Assembly (NCBI GenBank): GCA_036321105.1
Contig: JAYEPQ010000009.1
Location: forward strand, 9,807,501 to 9,871,500
Direction of reading: 5' to 3'
DNA from: Dracaena cambodiana
Taxonomy: Eukaryota > Streptophyta > Magnoliopsida > Asparagales > Asparagaceae
DNA length: 64,000 nucleotides
Part shown: positions 36,970 through 49,465 of the stretch, one piece after another
Position numbering within the stretch: position 1 is the stretch's first letter
Layout: each line of letters starts with the position of its first letter
The notes under the pieces: model-generated
What the model saw: the letters and a program-made list of their open reading frames with translations, nothing else
Databases searched by the model: none
Told to the model about the DNA's origin: nothing
Program-made: the position numbers and the translations under genes

Positions 36970-38744
36970 TCTTATTAAGTACTAATATTATTTTTTCATA
37001 TGTGAAGATTTTAATTATGCTTCTAATTCAAAGCCCCATAGAGTTGGCTGGAATTTTAATTTTATCAGAGTTGAACCATGATAATTTTTCAAATTTAAAT
37101 GGAATATAGGTGAGTATTATCTACCATCGTATTTTAACTTAAGAAATGACACCAAGATTGAAATTAATCATCTTTTGTAGACTGCATCAATCAGCTTCCA
37201 TGCAATCTTTATACATCGCTAATTAATTCCTTAAAAATTCTCATGCATATTGTCATTGTAAATGTAACCTAACACCGACCCTTTTGTGAAGCTTATTAGC
37301 ATATCTTACTAATTTAAAATATATTTATAAATTAGGATATTTGATAAATTCTTTAATTTATTAGCATATTTCAAGATATCTTTTTAAATTAGTATATTTG
37401 ACAAATCTCCCTAATAAGGCTGATTATGCTGATTGGAAATTTTTTGTAATTAGTATCAAATTATATATTATCTTGTCTTTGACTTTTATATTCATCTCCT
37501 TCACCTATAAAAGAATGGATCATTATATCGTTTATATATACTTCAGAATACAAATATATTCTTCACTATCTTAGTTTATAGTTTTATCAGAGCTAATTCT
37601 GCAGCTAGACTGATGTTGTACATGTTCCCATCAGTTGATCATATAGCCTACCCCATTTGGACATCCAATAATGCAGATTTGCTCCAAATCTTCACAAACC
37701 TGAAGCACCTTACTTGGTTGATTCAAGTGTTTCGGCTGCATGATCATTAGATTAATAAATCCTATATATATTATCTTAAAATCTCCATGGTTAATTTTTG
37801 TACTATTTCTTCTTTCTTATTACAGACACAGACATGGTTTTATGCTTCCAGCACAATGAAACGAAGAAATCCAGCAAGATTTTTTTTTTTTGAAAGCTTC
37901 CAGCACATTGAAATGCAGAAATTCATCTAGAGTTTTTCTGGTTTGAAACTAGTACATGATTTCTTATCTCTTCTGAGCATCTAAAATTTGGCCTCTCCTG
38001 TTTTTTTTTTTTTTGTTTTTGGTTCACCTGCTTATGAATGTTAATTTTCTCGGTTAAAGCACTGATGTAGAGAAAAGTTGCAGAGACCTCCTCAGATTTA
38101 AAGCTATATATGATTGAAAGAAACTAGGATTAAAAGTTGAGAAGAATCTCTAATACTATCCTGTATTGGTACTTACATTTGACGCTGGTCAAAATATTAA
38201 ATGATCTGAATGATATTCATCGACTATTAAGATCTGATATATGTATTTATTTATTTATTTTGCTGGAAAATTATGTTTTTTGCAATGGTTTAAGCACTAT
38301 CGGAATTTTGTTCTTGCTCTTACCACAAATATATTGTTAAGTTTAAATATTACCGTTGAATTCTGAATATACAATCGGAAAAAAATATGAATGCTTTTTT
38401 GGACATACTAAGTTTCATATAGATGTTTTAAGCAAGTCTTAAAAATCCCAAATTCTTAAATATATACACAAATTTCAAATTTTTTAATACACCAACAAAT
38501 TTCTTTATGTTTTTTACGGTTTCAGTTTACGGCAGCTTCATTTTTTGAACTTTATTAATCTCAAATTATGAAGTTTTTCAGTTTTCTACCTCACTATTAA
38601 TCTCAAATTATATTTTTATAAAGTGAACTATGGTGATCTGTTTTCATTTCCACTTATCACAAAATTATTTTTTTTTAAAAAAAATTGTTTAATATTTATA
38701 CAAAATATGATAGTTAGCCTTTATTTTTTACTTATTAGTGATCC
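36970..38744. other. Gene-free AT-rich stretch
   Basis: No credible frame or RNA gene. A short duplicated phrase (GCTTCCAGCACA.TGAAA) occurs at 37846 and 37898. Otherwise nothing recognised. Confidence 0.45.
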
Positions 38745-39485
38745 CAACCTCTTCAAGCTTCAACATTTATCTCTTCAGCTCTGAAGATACGATTCTTACA
38801 TGATTCTTCAACTTCTTCAGTAGGGTTGAGTATCAGTCGGTTCGGTTCAGATTTAGATTGAAAAATCCCAACCGAAAATCGAGCCGAATTTACAAACTCG
38901 AAATCGATACTGATCGAAATTCAGTAATAACTGAAACTGAAAATTCGGTTCAGTTCGGTCGGTTTTCGGTTTTTCGGGCCTGCAACCCACAAGCCCATTA
39001 GAATTTTTTAAAAAAAAAGTAATGTGCAACGGTCCAATTTTAAAAAACCAAAACCGAATTGGGAAGAGAGAGAGGGAGGGAGAGAGAGAGGGGAGAGGGA
39101 GAAACTATAGAAGTGGGTTAATGGGTTAACGGATCGGGTATTATACAAATTCAGTTTTTTCAGTCAGTTCGATTTAGCGATTCGGTTTGGTTTTTTCAAT
39201 AATTTGTTCATCCCTGTTCTTCAGTCCCTGCCTCATCAAGCTTCAGCCCTAATCTCCAATCCAAAGAGACCAATCCTATATCAATCCTTTTAAGATCATC
39301 CCTACATCAACCTCTTCAACCCTAATCTCTTCAGCCCCAAAGAGACATTCCCTACATCAATCTTCAAGTTTCAGTCCTAATTTCTTCAACCCTAAGAGAT
39401 AATCCCTATATTAATCTTCAAACTCTAGCCTAATCTCTTGAGCCCCAAATAGATCGGCTCTAATCTCTTTACCCCTAATCCTCCC
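38745..39485. repeat. Degenerate tandem array split by a hAT MITE
   Basis: Imperfect units of about 75 bp with CTCTTCAGCCCCAAAGAGAC, CCTACATCAATCTTCAAG and CCCTAATCTC. The left part is 38745-38820 and the right part 39217-39485. The MITE at 38821-39216 landed inside it. Confidence 0.6.
38821..39216. mobile_element. hAT-type MITE (TAGGG..TGA ends)
   Basis: 396 bp. Left end TAGGGTTGAGTATCAGTCGG, right end (minus strand) CAGGGATGAACAAATTATTG. An 8-bp duplication TTCTTCAG lies at 38813-38820 and 39217-39224. The inside is made of repeated TTCGGTTCGGTT/CCGAACCGAA words. Non-coding. Confidence 0.85.
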
Positions 39486-39849
39486 AGTTCATGGCAGCTT
39501 CATTTTATTTATTTTTCTTGCCCTCTTTGTGCTGTGTCGAAGGAGGAAGATGGGTTTGCCACCTCCATCTAACTCCATGAAGAACCGACGGCATATGTCC
39601 AATCGGAGATCAGTCAGAATATGATGTCAGTGACGATCAGAGCCCCATTTCGTCGGATGTGATTGGACACCTCCAATTACCACCCGCTCCAACTGTCTGT
39701 TCATCCCTAGGTAAAACTTAGCAAAACAATACAAGTTTAGTTGGTTTTCAATTTCAGTCTCCAATATCGAAACGGACCAAAATTTTCTCAAGTTAGGTAC
39801 ACTTTGGGTCACGTGTATAGCACGTGGTGGATAGGTGTGCATAGAAGAT

Positions 39850-39971
39850 GGGAAATTCTAAATGGGCACCATGTTGTACTTAGTGAGCCCACATCCTACA
39901 GTCAAGTAACTTACAACATAGGGGAAAATGGTGCTCACTAAGTCAAATGTGGTGTGCATTTAGAATTTCCC
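39850..39971. mobile_element. 122-bp Mutator-like MITE
   Basis: Left end GGGAAATTCTAAATGGGCAC, right end (minus strand) GGGAAATTCTAAATGCACAC, then AGTGAGC in both. The 9-bp duplication is ATAGAAGAT at 39841-39849 and ATAGAAGAC at 39972-39980 (one mismatch). The ends are of the same type as the larger elements at 8728, 48593 and 54380, so this is a minimal, ends-only member. Confidence 0.85.
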
Positions 39972-40276
39972 ATAGAAGACCCTCTTCTTTTATCGATATT
40001 GCAAAAAAAAATATTGCTCTTACTGTATGGTTTGCCGTTCAATTCGATTGCTTCCATAATAATTTGAGAGTTTTTGAGGTTCATCTTTGAGAAATAAAGT
40101 TTCTAAGTTTATATGCTCGTTAGAAGTAAATAAACATTCAGTTTAACAACGGATTTAACCTATGATTAAGAACTTCTAACTCGGATTTATATTACCAAAC
40201 AGTCTTTTAACTAAATGATTAACAACAAGTCATGTTCAAAAATTAGAGCACTTAATTTGGGTAAAATGAGGTTTAC

Positions 40277-40760
40277 TTAGGGCTGAGTAAAATTCCGGGA
40301 AAAACCGAATTGAGCTGGAGAACCAAACTGAACCAACCCAATCAGTTTGGTTGTTTTCGGTTCAGTTTGGTTTGAAATCCGAACTTTTAAATGGTTTTTG
40401 GTATCTTTTTGTCCAAACTGAACCGATAAAAAAGGCCAATATATTTTTTATTTTTTCATATATGTGGGTGTTTGAGATAGTAAATTTTGGACTTATAACT
40501 AATTAAAATATATATTTAGAAATATTATTTCCAGGTTTTGTTTGCTTTAATGAGCTACATGGTATACACATCCTACTATTCTACTATTTATTTATTGAAA
40601 ATTTCTTAGTATAGGCTTCAGGCTCAAAAGCCAAAACCAATAGAAAATCAAATCGAACCGAACAAATTTTTCGACCATGTTACGGTTTTGAATCAAATTC
40701 AGTTTGGTTTACTAAAGTTCGGTTCGATTTTCAATGAACTGTCCAAAACTGTATCGAACC
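40277..40760. mobile_element. hAT-type MITE, right end lost
   Basis: Begins TAGGGCTGAGTAAAATTCCG and is filled with CCAAACTGAACC/GGTTCGGTT words like the MITE at 38821. The right end could not be matched to the left, and no duplication was found. Confidence 0.45.
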
Positions 40761-41076
40761 TATTGATACTCTCTCTTAGGTTCACTAACCTATCTATATA
40801 GGTGGGTTCAGAGATGGTCTAGACTAAGAAAATATTATCCAAACCCTCTTAAGATACCTAGAATTAATTTAATCTAGATTATGTGCTTAACCTCTTTTAT
40901 TTGCGAAACATGGTCCCGGGGTCCATCAATTGAAGAGTAACACTAACAAGTTCTTGTTTTTATTGAAAATGTAAATCTTTCTTAAATTCATTAAATTAAG
41001 TAAATCCAAAGGCTAAGTGACAACATGTGATTTAGCATCTTTGGTCTTAATTAAAAATCTACTGTGTAGTAGAATA

Positions 41077-41213
<137 letters not shown>

Positions 41214-41271
41214 AAACGAGAAATTCATCAACAATAAAGGGAGTTCCTTTACCGCCGCTTAGGTGATCCAA

Positions 41272-41660
41272 TACAATTATTACACGTTGTGCCCGGCCCA
41301 TGGGTTAAAGTTCTAGTAGATTGAACCAAATTATTTTTTTAAGAGGACTTACTTCCATCTAGAGAAGATATTCGTTGATTTAGCGTGGGACTGTCTATAG
41401 TAGCCATATCGGTTATACTAAGTTATTGAGTAATTCTTTTTTGATATAGCCTTATTTTAGCCGATCTCAATAAATGTGTTTTCTTATGAATCTCCATTTT
41501 AAGTTTTGCTCCTATTGGACTTTTTATGTCAGAATGTGGATTGAACAATAAATATTCTTTGTTAGGTGGTCTACCAGTTACTGCTCAGTCTATTAGTTAT
41601 GAAATACTATTAACTTTATGTGTATTATCAATATCCCTACTTGCGATTCATTGGATTATT
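41272..41660 (+). pseudogene. ndhA: Nuclear copy of plastid ndhA, exon 1 and start of its intron
   Basis: Plus-strand sequence matches the first exon of the plastid NADH dehydrogenase-like subunit A gene as I recall it. With stops and shifts it reads as GPLGILQALADGTKLLF, LLPSRGDIRLFS, a membrane segment, LILADL, APIGLFMSECG, NNKYSLLGG and AQSISYEILLTLCVLSISLL. It then continues CTTGCGATTCATTGG, which resembles the group II intron start (GTGCGATTCGTTGG). Presence of intron sequence points to plastid DNA rather than RNA. Many TGA/TAG stops look like C-to-T or G-to-A change. The left border near the microsatellite is uncertain. Confidence 0.8.
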
Positions 41661-44600
41661 ATTATTTTTCTCTTCTCTCTATATATAAAGTAAAGAGGTT
41701 GAATATATTAAATGGATATTATTATTTTTATTATCATCATCAGGGTCAATGAGTTAAACTAGATTTTATATGAGTAAAATTAAACTGCTTAGAAATTTAC
41801 AGTAAGAAGTGAAAATCTAATTTCCTCTATTAAGAACATAAAAAAGAAGCAGTATAGAAACTATTTACCCCAAAACTAAGATTTTTGGACTAATTCTCAT
41901 ATCTTAAAAGAAATCTCTTATGTAATGTCATCTTATGTAGTGTCATCTTTTTAGCATTGTCTATACTTTCATATTTGGAAGAATAGATGAAGAGAAAAAA
42001 AAAAATTGTATTAAAAAAAATCCCATTCCCTATGTGCAAAAATATAAAAATAAGCAGCATAGAAAGAAAAGATGGAAAAGGAATATGCACGAAAGAAGTC
42101 TTTTATGTAGTGTCATCTTTTTAGCACCGACTACACTTTTAGATTTGGAAGAACAAATGAAGGGATAAGATGGATTTTTAGAGAAGTGCTTTTTCTTTAA
42201 TTCTTGTATATATTTTTTTTATTTTCTTAAAAAATAATACTTCTATCAAATAATTTTAATTCTATTAGAAATATTGATTGTATTTGAACTCCTAATTTTT
42301 ATTATTTTAATTCCAGTATTTAATTTCCTGCTTTATTTGGGAGTCTAATAATTTCTTTATTTTGAATAATGCTAAGAGAAACAAGCGCGTTGCACGTGCA
42401 CTTTATAAGTATTTCCTAAAGTACAATATATGATGGTATTTTTTTAAGGTAAGGTATTAGTGGCGGCATATTCACAAGATTTAAAATCATATACACAAGA
42501 TTTAAAATCGTATATATAAAAAATAATTTTCAGGACTATAAAAGTATTCCTATATTATTTCATTGAGACCTAAGGCATTTAATTTGGTTTTTCTTTTAAA
42601 ATTAAGTATGTACGAAAAACATGCATGAGTCAATGTCTACACAATTTCTCCACATCTTGATAATATCGGAATTGAGGGTAGCTATTAAGTTGTGGTAGAT
42701 GGATATAAGTTACTTTCAAAATTACTTATCAGATATTTTTATCTAGAAGAACAATAAAGGAAGAGTGCAGTGGCTGATGGTGGTTGATAGATTCTCATGT
42801 GAAGTGCGTTAATTTATGATAGTTTTGAAAGGGATTACTATAAATGAATCACAATTTTAAGAAACTTATATAAGTTAGCGGCAAACATTAGTGATCACAT
42901 TTTCTTTTTAAATTTTTTGTGGGATTAAGGTCACCACCTCTCTTTAGCTTTTCAAGAATCAAATTTCATAGATTTTATAGCTTATTTGTAATCCCCCAAA
43001 TCTACACTATCCGAATATTAACTTTTAAATTCTATATCTTACTTAAATAAATAATGTAGTGATTATCATGGAGATATAACCAATTTAAATTATTTTATTA
43101 TGTTTATTTAGTTTATTATCTTAAATATTTTCAAAAAGATAAAATAAAAATAGATAAGATAGTTTTTAAAATCCTAACTATATTAATTAATCTTATCAAA
43201 ATCCAAACTATATTAATTAATCTTATTCAATAATCATCTCATTTTAAATATCTAAAATCTATCCTGCTAACTCACTAACAATTTATCTCTTTTCCACAAA
43301 TTTTTGTCAAGTTAAAAAAAAAAACTAACAGCAGAGGAAAAAAGGAAATACTGTAAAAAAAGAAAATAGAAAAAAAAAAAAAAAGAGAAAAGGAAACGAG
43401 AAGAAAAAAAAAGGAAAGAATAAAAAAAGAAGAAAAAAAAGGAAAGAGAAGAAAAAAAAAATGGAGAAAAAGAAGATCCGATCCGAATCGAGTGGTGTCT
43501 TATATTAAGTCAAGTGCTTCCTTCTCGATATATTAGATTTTTATATTCTTTTTTTTTTACCTTCTAAATTTATTATCGAAAACTCATCATGGTTATCTTC
43601 TATTTTTATATGTACTGTAATATTATAAGTGCTATTTCCATCCTCTATTTTGTACTTTCCTTTTTATCCATCTCGTACTTTATTTGAACAAAAAAAAAAG
43701 AGGTATACAAGTGCAAAATTTTAATTTCTTTCTCTTGTTTTATTCTCATTTGGATTAAAAAAAATATGAATATATCCAAGAGCATTACTAGACCCTTCTT
43801 TAGTTTTATTTACTTTAATGATCATATTATCTTCTTAGCTCTATATAAGCTTAGAGTGGAAAAGGTAGGGACTAAATTTAATGTATAATGTATGATTCAA
43901 CTAAACTGGTTAATAATATTAACTGTATTTTTTTTAATCTCTTATTTAGAAATTACCTGAGAAAAATAATGATGCCATTAATTTAGCCAAAAGTCTATAA
44001 ACCATTAATTACGAAGTCTAGAGATCAAGCAAAAAGATTCAGGCATCCTCTTCCAAACAAGTCTCACCACGACGTGTTCGATCAAGTAAAACTATATATT
44101 AAAAAAAAAAAAAAACTCCCATGACTGTAACCTAGCCATGAGAGGGGTGTACAGAGCACATTTTACAAAAGAGAAATATATTAAAAAAAGTAACTATCTC
44201 TATTTCTTCTTCTATGTGTATTTAATTTAGATTGTTCTATTATTTTAAGTTGCTAGCTTTTCTGCATAGCCATCTAAAATACTATTTAACTTTACAGTAA
44301 AAGTTACTGAATTTGGTTAAACTAAACAATTAAATAGCTGTAGAATATTAATATTTGTGGGAGAACATATGTCAAATTTTTGTTCAGTATATTTGCAGAA
44401 ACCAGGTCATCAATGATGCTATTAGTGGTTGTGGGACTGTTTTATTGATTGCATGTTTTTTTCCTCAATATTTTTAGATCCTAAATATTTGTATATTGTT
44501 TGTAGTAGACTTATGTATTTGTACAAACTTTTAGACTCAATTGAATGCAAATATTATATATATTGACATATACATGCAAACTTGATTAATTTACTTAGGT

Positions 44601-46910
44601 ATCATCAAATTAAAATAATAGGATTAATGAGGGAGCTGAATGGAGAAATTTGAACATATATTTTGAGGGCTAAACATTTTTAGGTTGCACAGCCAAATTT
44701 TGGGGACCTAGTGTGGAGGTTTTGGTTGATTATTAAATCACTATCATGTCATATTATAGGGTTTTGTGTCCAGAGCATATGCCCATCCATCATTCTTGAG
44801 TATCTAATGATATGTTCTGGACAATACTAGAGTCATGGGGTCATGGTCTAGGCTCGTGTACGGGACCCTCTTAAAAATATATAGTATTTTCTCTTGACAG
44901 TTCCAAATTAATTCATAACAAATATTCATTGTTTAGCATGCATGTAAAACATGAGTCTTTTCCTTATTTATTTTATAAGTACATCAATAAAGAAGTAAAC
45001 ATTTACTTTTATCTATACTTTATATTTAGATTTGTTCTAAATTGTTATAAAATTTTGAGTTTTCGCCTATATCCGAAATTACTTCTCATATGAATTCAAT
45101 AAATATTTTATTAGCTCATGTTTCTTTTTTCAGAGTATGTGTATTTGTTGGTAGTAATTCATATCCAATATTTATATTTTTAAGGCTTAGTGTATTCGTA
45201 TACAATACGTCGCTGAATGTTACCCGTATCTTGGGATGCAGTACGTTATATTATTTTTCCTTCTATCATATCAAAATCCGTTAATTTTGTGTCTGCTTTA
45301 TACATGCGTGAATCGTAGAGTGTTGAAGGAAAAAATAGATAAAATTATTATTATTATTATTATTATTATTGCTGACTTGGATATCTTATGTGCGACGATG
45401 AATCATTTCCATTATACTCGTTTTAAAGCAAAAATAAAGACGAAAAGGTAATTCTTTTATAAGTTGTTTATTTAGAATTATAAATCTCTCAATTAACATC
45501 GGACTTTCCTTATAATTAATGCTCAATAGGTGCACAACTCTCAACTCCTGCAGCAGTCTTGTGATAAGAGATTCCACGGTTTTAAAACCTTTTTACCCTC
45601 TTACAATGAAAACTGCATTGCAATCAGAAGATGTAATGCAATAAAAGTTCATCAAGCTTCTAGAACCCTAGCTCGCCTGAGTTATTCCAAGAGACACTAA
45701 CTGGTATATATCCTACTAAGAAAGCTTACGTATGTACGTTAGGTCAATGACTGAGATCATATATGCCTTCAGTTACGTCTGAACTCGTAACTTTTGGACG
45801 TGCTATGGTCGGTCCAAACCGAAGTTTGAATGATTCCGTGCCCTGTCTTTGTAAACTTCGAACACTAGCGATAACAACTCAAAATATAAACAAGCAGACG
45901 GAGAACACATACAAGGCTGAGCTGACAAGAGACTAGGAGACCAAATCTAAACGGCTGATTCAGCACTTTCGAGTGTGAAACAGACCCGAACACAAAAAAA
46001 TTTGGAAGCAACTAATATGAGACTAATCGATACACGCACGCACGCGTCTCCTCTGAAATATTAGAAGTCACTCTCACAGTGGCCCTTCGTGGCTACTAGA
46101 TCTCTAGAGGTCTGAAGTTCTTTCCTACGTACGGAACTAATCGATCCCACACGTAGATGCGTGTTCCCTTCGAAATATACGAGAAGTCAGTCTCAAAGTG
46201 GTCCTTCGCCGCTACTAGATCTCTAGAGGTCTAAAGTTCTTTAATTTCTACAAAACTAGCAAGACGAAATAACACGATCTAATTAAAGTTTCATGCTACA
46301 GTCACTAATCAAACAGTGCACTCTTTTGTTCTTTTGTCTATATTGTCGTTGGTCAAATATCTGCGTTTATATTGTTCGGCGTCACCAATGACAATTTTAG
46401 CAAGGTGGGCCTGCAGAACTAGTAGGAGCCAACGGTTAACGTCGAGAGAGGAGGACTTAAATTTTTATCGGACAATTATATATAATTTCGGCGGACATGG
46501 AGTCGAAATTAATCAGTTAGTTTATAAACATATGATATAATTGTTTCGGATGTTGGGTGTAGCTAGTATTATTTTTTAGACAAAAGCTACAATCATCTTT
46601 ATATAAAACCCCTTTATTTAAAGACGAGAGCCAGATGCAAATGGAGTTCGAATTCTTAACATTTTGCATATTCTTTTTTGTTACCAATAGAAAACTTTAA
46701 TTTTCTCCTAGCTATTTCCTATCGTGCATGTAATTCTTGTAGTCCTTTCTCAACAAGTTAAGAAGCATGATGATAACGAGCCTGCAAATTACAGATTCTG
46801 CTTCATCTTTGATAATCCTGTAACAATCTCCAAGTGTGTTGAATATTTATCTTTGAAAAGTTTGGTAGCAGTTGTTTGATTACTTTAAAGATTCCAATGC
46901 CATTACCATG
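41661..46910. other. Long gene-free AT-rich region
   Basis: No frame with a recognisable product over 5.2 kb. Visible landmarks are a Helitron-like pair of motifs (41672 and about 42385), a purine-rich run at 43310-43475, a (TTA)n run at 45341-45371 and a direct duplication at 46020-46245. The rest shows nothing I can name. Confidence 0.5.
46020..46245. repeat. Tandem duplication of about 115 bp
   Basis: Two diverged copies sharing ACTAATCGAT, GAAGTCA.TCTCA.AGTGG.CCTTCG, CTACTAGATCTCTAGAGGTC and AAGTTCTTT. No coding frame. Probably part of an unrecognised repeat. Confidence 0.7.
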
Positions 46911-47435
46911 TAGGGATTCTTAAATATTTAAATATTTGAATTTAGTCTCACAAATCTTCATATTTTAAATTTAGTCTCTCAAATCCTTTAAATGAACTCA
47001 TTTTAGTCCCCCAGCCATATTTTTGGCCCGAATTTCCCGTTATATCTCTGAGTTACTTCACTTTAGTTCTCTCTTCTCTCTTCCTCCTATCTTCTTCTTC
47101 TTATTAAGTTCTCATCTCCGTTCTTCTCCTCTCTCTCTCTTCCTTCCCAGTTAACCTCTAAAGTACAGTAACTCAGAAAAACTCAATAAGAAGAGAGAAG
47201 AGAGAGAGATGAGAAGAATGGAGAGAGAACCCAATAAGAAGAGAAAAAGAGGAAGAAGAGATGACTAAAGTGAAGTAATTCAGAGGTATAACGGGAAATT
47301 CGGACAAAAAATATGCCTGAGGGACTAAAGTGAGGTAAGTTAAAGAATTTGAAAAATTAAATTCAAAATATGAAAATTTAAAGTACTAAATTCAAATTTT
47401 TAAAGATTTAAGTAACAGATATGTAAAAACTCCTA
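46911..47435. mobile_element. Foldback MITE with long inverted arms
   Basis: The first 230 bp and the last 230 bp are imperfect inverted copies. Left TTTGAATTTAGTCTCACAAAT, CATTTTAGTCCC, CCGAATTTCCCGTTATA and ACTTCACTTTAGT all recur on the minus strand of the right arm. A CT-rich/GA-rich pair lies towards the centre, and the loop near 47150-47185 is short. Ends start TAGG. A target duplication could not be fixed. The transcript would form a near-perfect hairpin. Confidence 0.85.
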
Positions 47436-48592
47436 TTTTGTATGTGATAGCAGAATATTATTATTATTTCTATGCAATCTCCCTCCAGTACAAGCTCTAA
47501 GCCCTGCAACTCGACCGTACACCTAAGGAGTGTTGCTAATGCAATTTTATGTTTGATTTTGAAAGGTGACGAGGATATGTACTTTCAAATTAATTTGCAG
47601 GGAGACACTGAAGGAACATATTGAACAATAATCCAAGTTCTTATTATTTAGAGACTATTTAGCTTATATATCTAACCGCTTTTGGAGATAAACACGTGCT
47701 TATAAATAGTATGTGGCCATTATATGATTTTGTAGAGGCTCATTTCTAAAAATTCCTTTCTCTGTTAAGGTGGGAACATTTTTCTCGTAGAAGTTAATAT
47801 ATAAGTCTAAGAACAATTAGGAATGGTAAACGACGCGTTCACGGACTAAATTTTGGTCCGTGAATTAAAAATAAATTTTATTTTTAAAATTTGGCCAAAA
47901 TTTGGTCCGTGAACACATACTTTACTATTCCTTCAAGCAATTCTCCAGAAGGATCATTTGGGTTACTTTAGTTTCTTTATTAACATGCCAAATTATCATT
48001 TATTTTTTAGTAATTCAATTATCTAGTGTGATAAAATCATGAATGGACCAATTATAATTGTTTTTATAATTTTTTTTTGTGAACTCTTATCATATTTTAG
48101 AACTCCATCAAAATCATACTAGTATTGAACGTTATAAAAAATTAATTAACATTTTTTGACATATTTATCCATATATTTAACTTAATGATGTATTGTCATA
48201 TTTTAGTTAATACCAAGTATATATTTATTCATATTTAATTTACCGATACATCGTTATGTTCATCGATACAATTTTAATATGTTTTGAAGGGTATATATGC
48301 AAATTTAATATTTTTAGAAGGATATACATGCATTTAGAAAATTTCTATGGATTAATGAGCAAAATACTAAAATACTTACTTTTGAAGGTAATATATGCAA
48401 TAAACATTAGTAGCATATTTTTTGAGATTTTACCTATCGCATACTGTAACTCATTCCCAGAACGTGAGAACAGTTTAAGTTATGCTATTCCGCGAGTGAG
48501 TGCATACGGATGTGAGACGCGGGGCGTCGAGCGCAGCACTTGGACTTCGGCCCAAACTGATTTTGTTTTTGTTCGATCCGAGTCCTTGAAAC
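47436..48592. other. Gene-free stretch
   Basis: Contains a small palindrome at 47830-47925 (GTTCACGGACTAAATTTTGG against CCAAAATTTGGTCCGTGAAC). Otherwise AT-rich and without credible frames. Confidence 0.45.
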
Positions 48593-48734
48593 GGGAGTTT
48601 CTAGATGTGCACAGCATATTTCCTAGTGAGCCCACTTAAAAGAAAATTTTATTTACCACTTTGCCATTATTTTTTTTTGGTCAAAAATACCCTTCCTTCG
48701 TCTTGGTCAGAAATCTAGAATCTTGATCCAGGCT

Positions 48735-48815
48735 AGCCAGTCCGGATGAAGACTCCCCATCCGGGCTAGTAGCTCCGGACAGGGAGCATAGGTCCGGACT
48801 GGTTAGTCCGGATGA
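48735..48815. repeat. TCCGGAC-rich cassette in the Pack-MULE
   Basis: Copies of GTCCGGA/TCCGGAC alternating with GCTAGTAG or GGTTAG spacers. A second cassette lies at 49222-49315 with CGGGCTGCACAGTCCGGACC. Same class as 9040-9175. Confidence 0.7.
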
Positions 48816-48854
48816 GGGGTGAGAGATAAACGGTACTTGTAAACATATGACTAA

Positions 48855-48970
48855 GTAAAACAAATTAAATTTCCATATCATAACATTTGCATCTGGTGCA
48901 GTGATATCATATTTCCCTCCCATGGAATTGACCAGAGTTCTATTCCTTGGATGCACAATTTTCATTTCTT
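48855..48970 (-). pseudogene. Exon-like fragment of unknown origin in the Pack-MULE
   Basis: The minus-strand frame reads EMKIVHPRNRTLVNSMGGK then YDITAPDANVMIWK before running into AT-rich, intron-like sequence. The composition is that of a real protein, unlike the flanks, so a captured host exon is likely. I cannot name the family. Confidence 0.35.
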
Positions 48971-49465
48971 CTCTTTTATCACCTTGTTATGTTGAATTAG
49001 TCCCACTGCCTTGTATGTTGAATTTTTGCCCTGTATTTTAAAACGAGTTTATTACTTTCAACCAATATGCCTAATAGTCTTTAGGTTGAGGATAGACTCA
49101 ATCCTAAGGATTATAATCCTAAATTACATTTTCCAGTGGATTAGGAAAATCCAATGGATTAATTACTGGTTACATTTATGTGCTTGTATATCAAGGTTTG
49201 TTTGACAAACCTAACTCCTTGGTCCGGGCTGCACAGTCCGGACCAGTGCCCACTGTCCGGGCTAACAGTTCCGGACACGGGGCTCTTCTACGGGCTGTGC
49301 AGCCCAGATCAATGAGACCAATTAGCTAGGGTTTCGTGGGCATGAACTCGGCAACGAACTCGACAACGAACTAGGCAACGAGATGCTTGGCTAGGGTTTC
49401 GTGGGGCATGAACTCGGCAACGAGAAGTCTCTCGTCCCTCTCGCAGCAGCAACCAATTAGATTCG

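Noticed and set aside
48256..48639. 127-residue plus-strand frame
   Set aside because: It crosses the left border of the Pack-MULE, has no recognisable domain and shows AT-driven composition.
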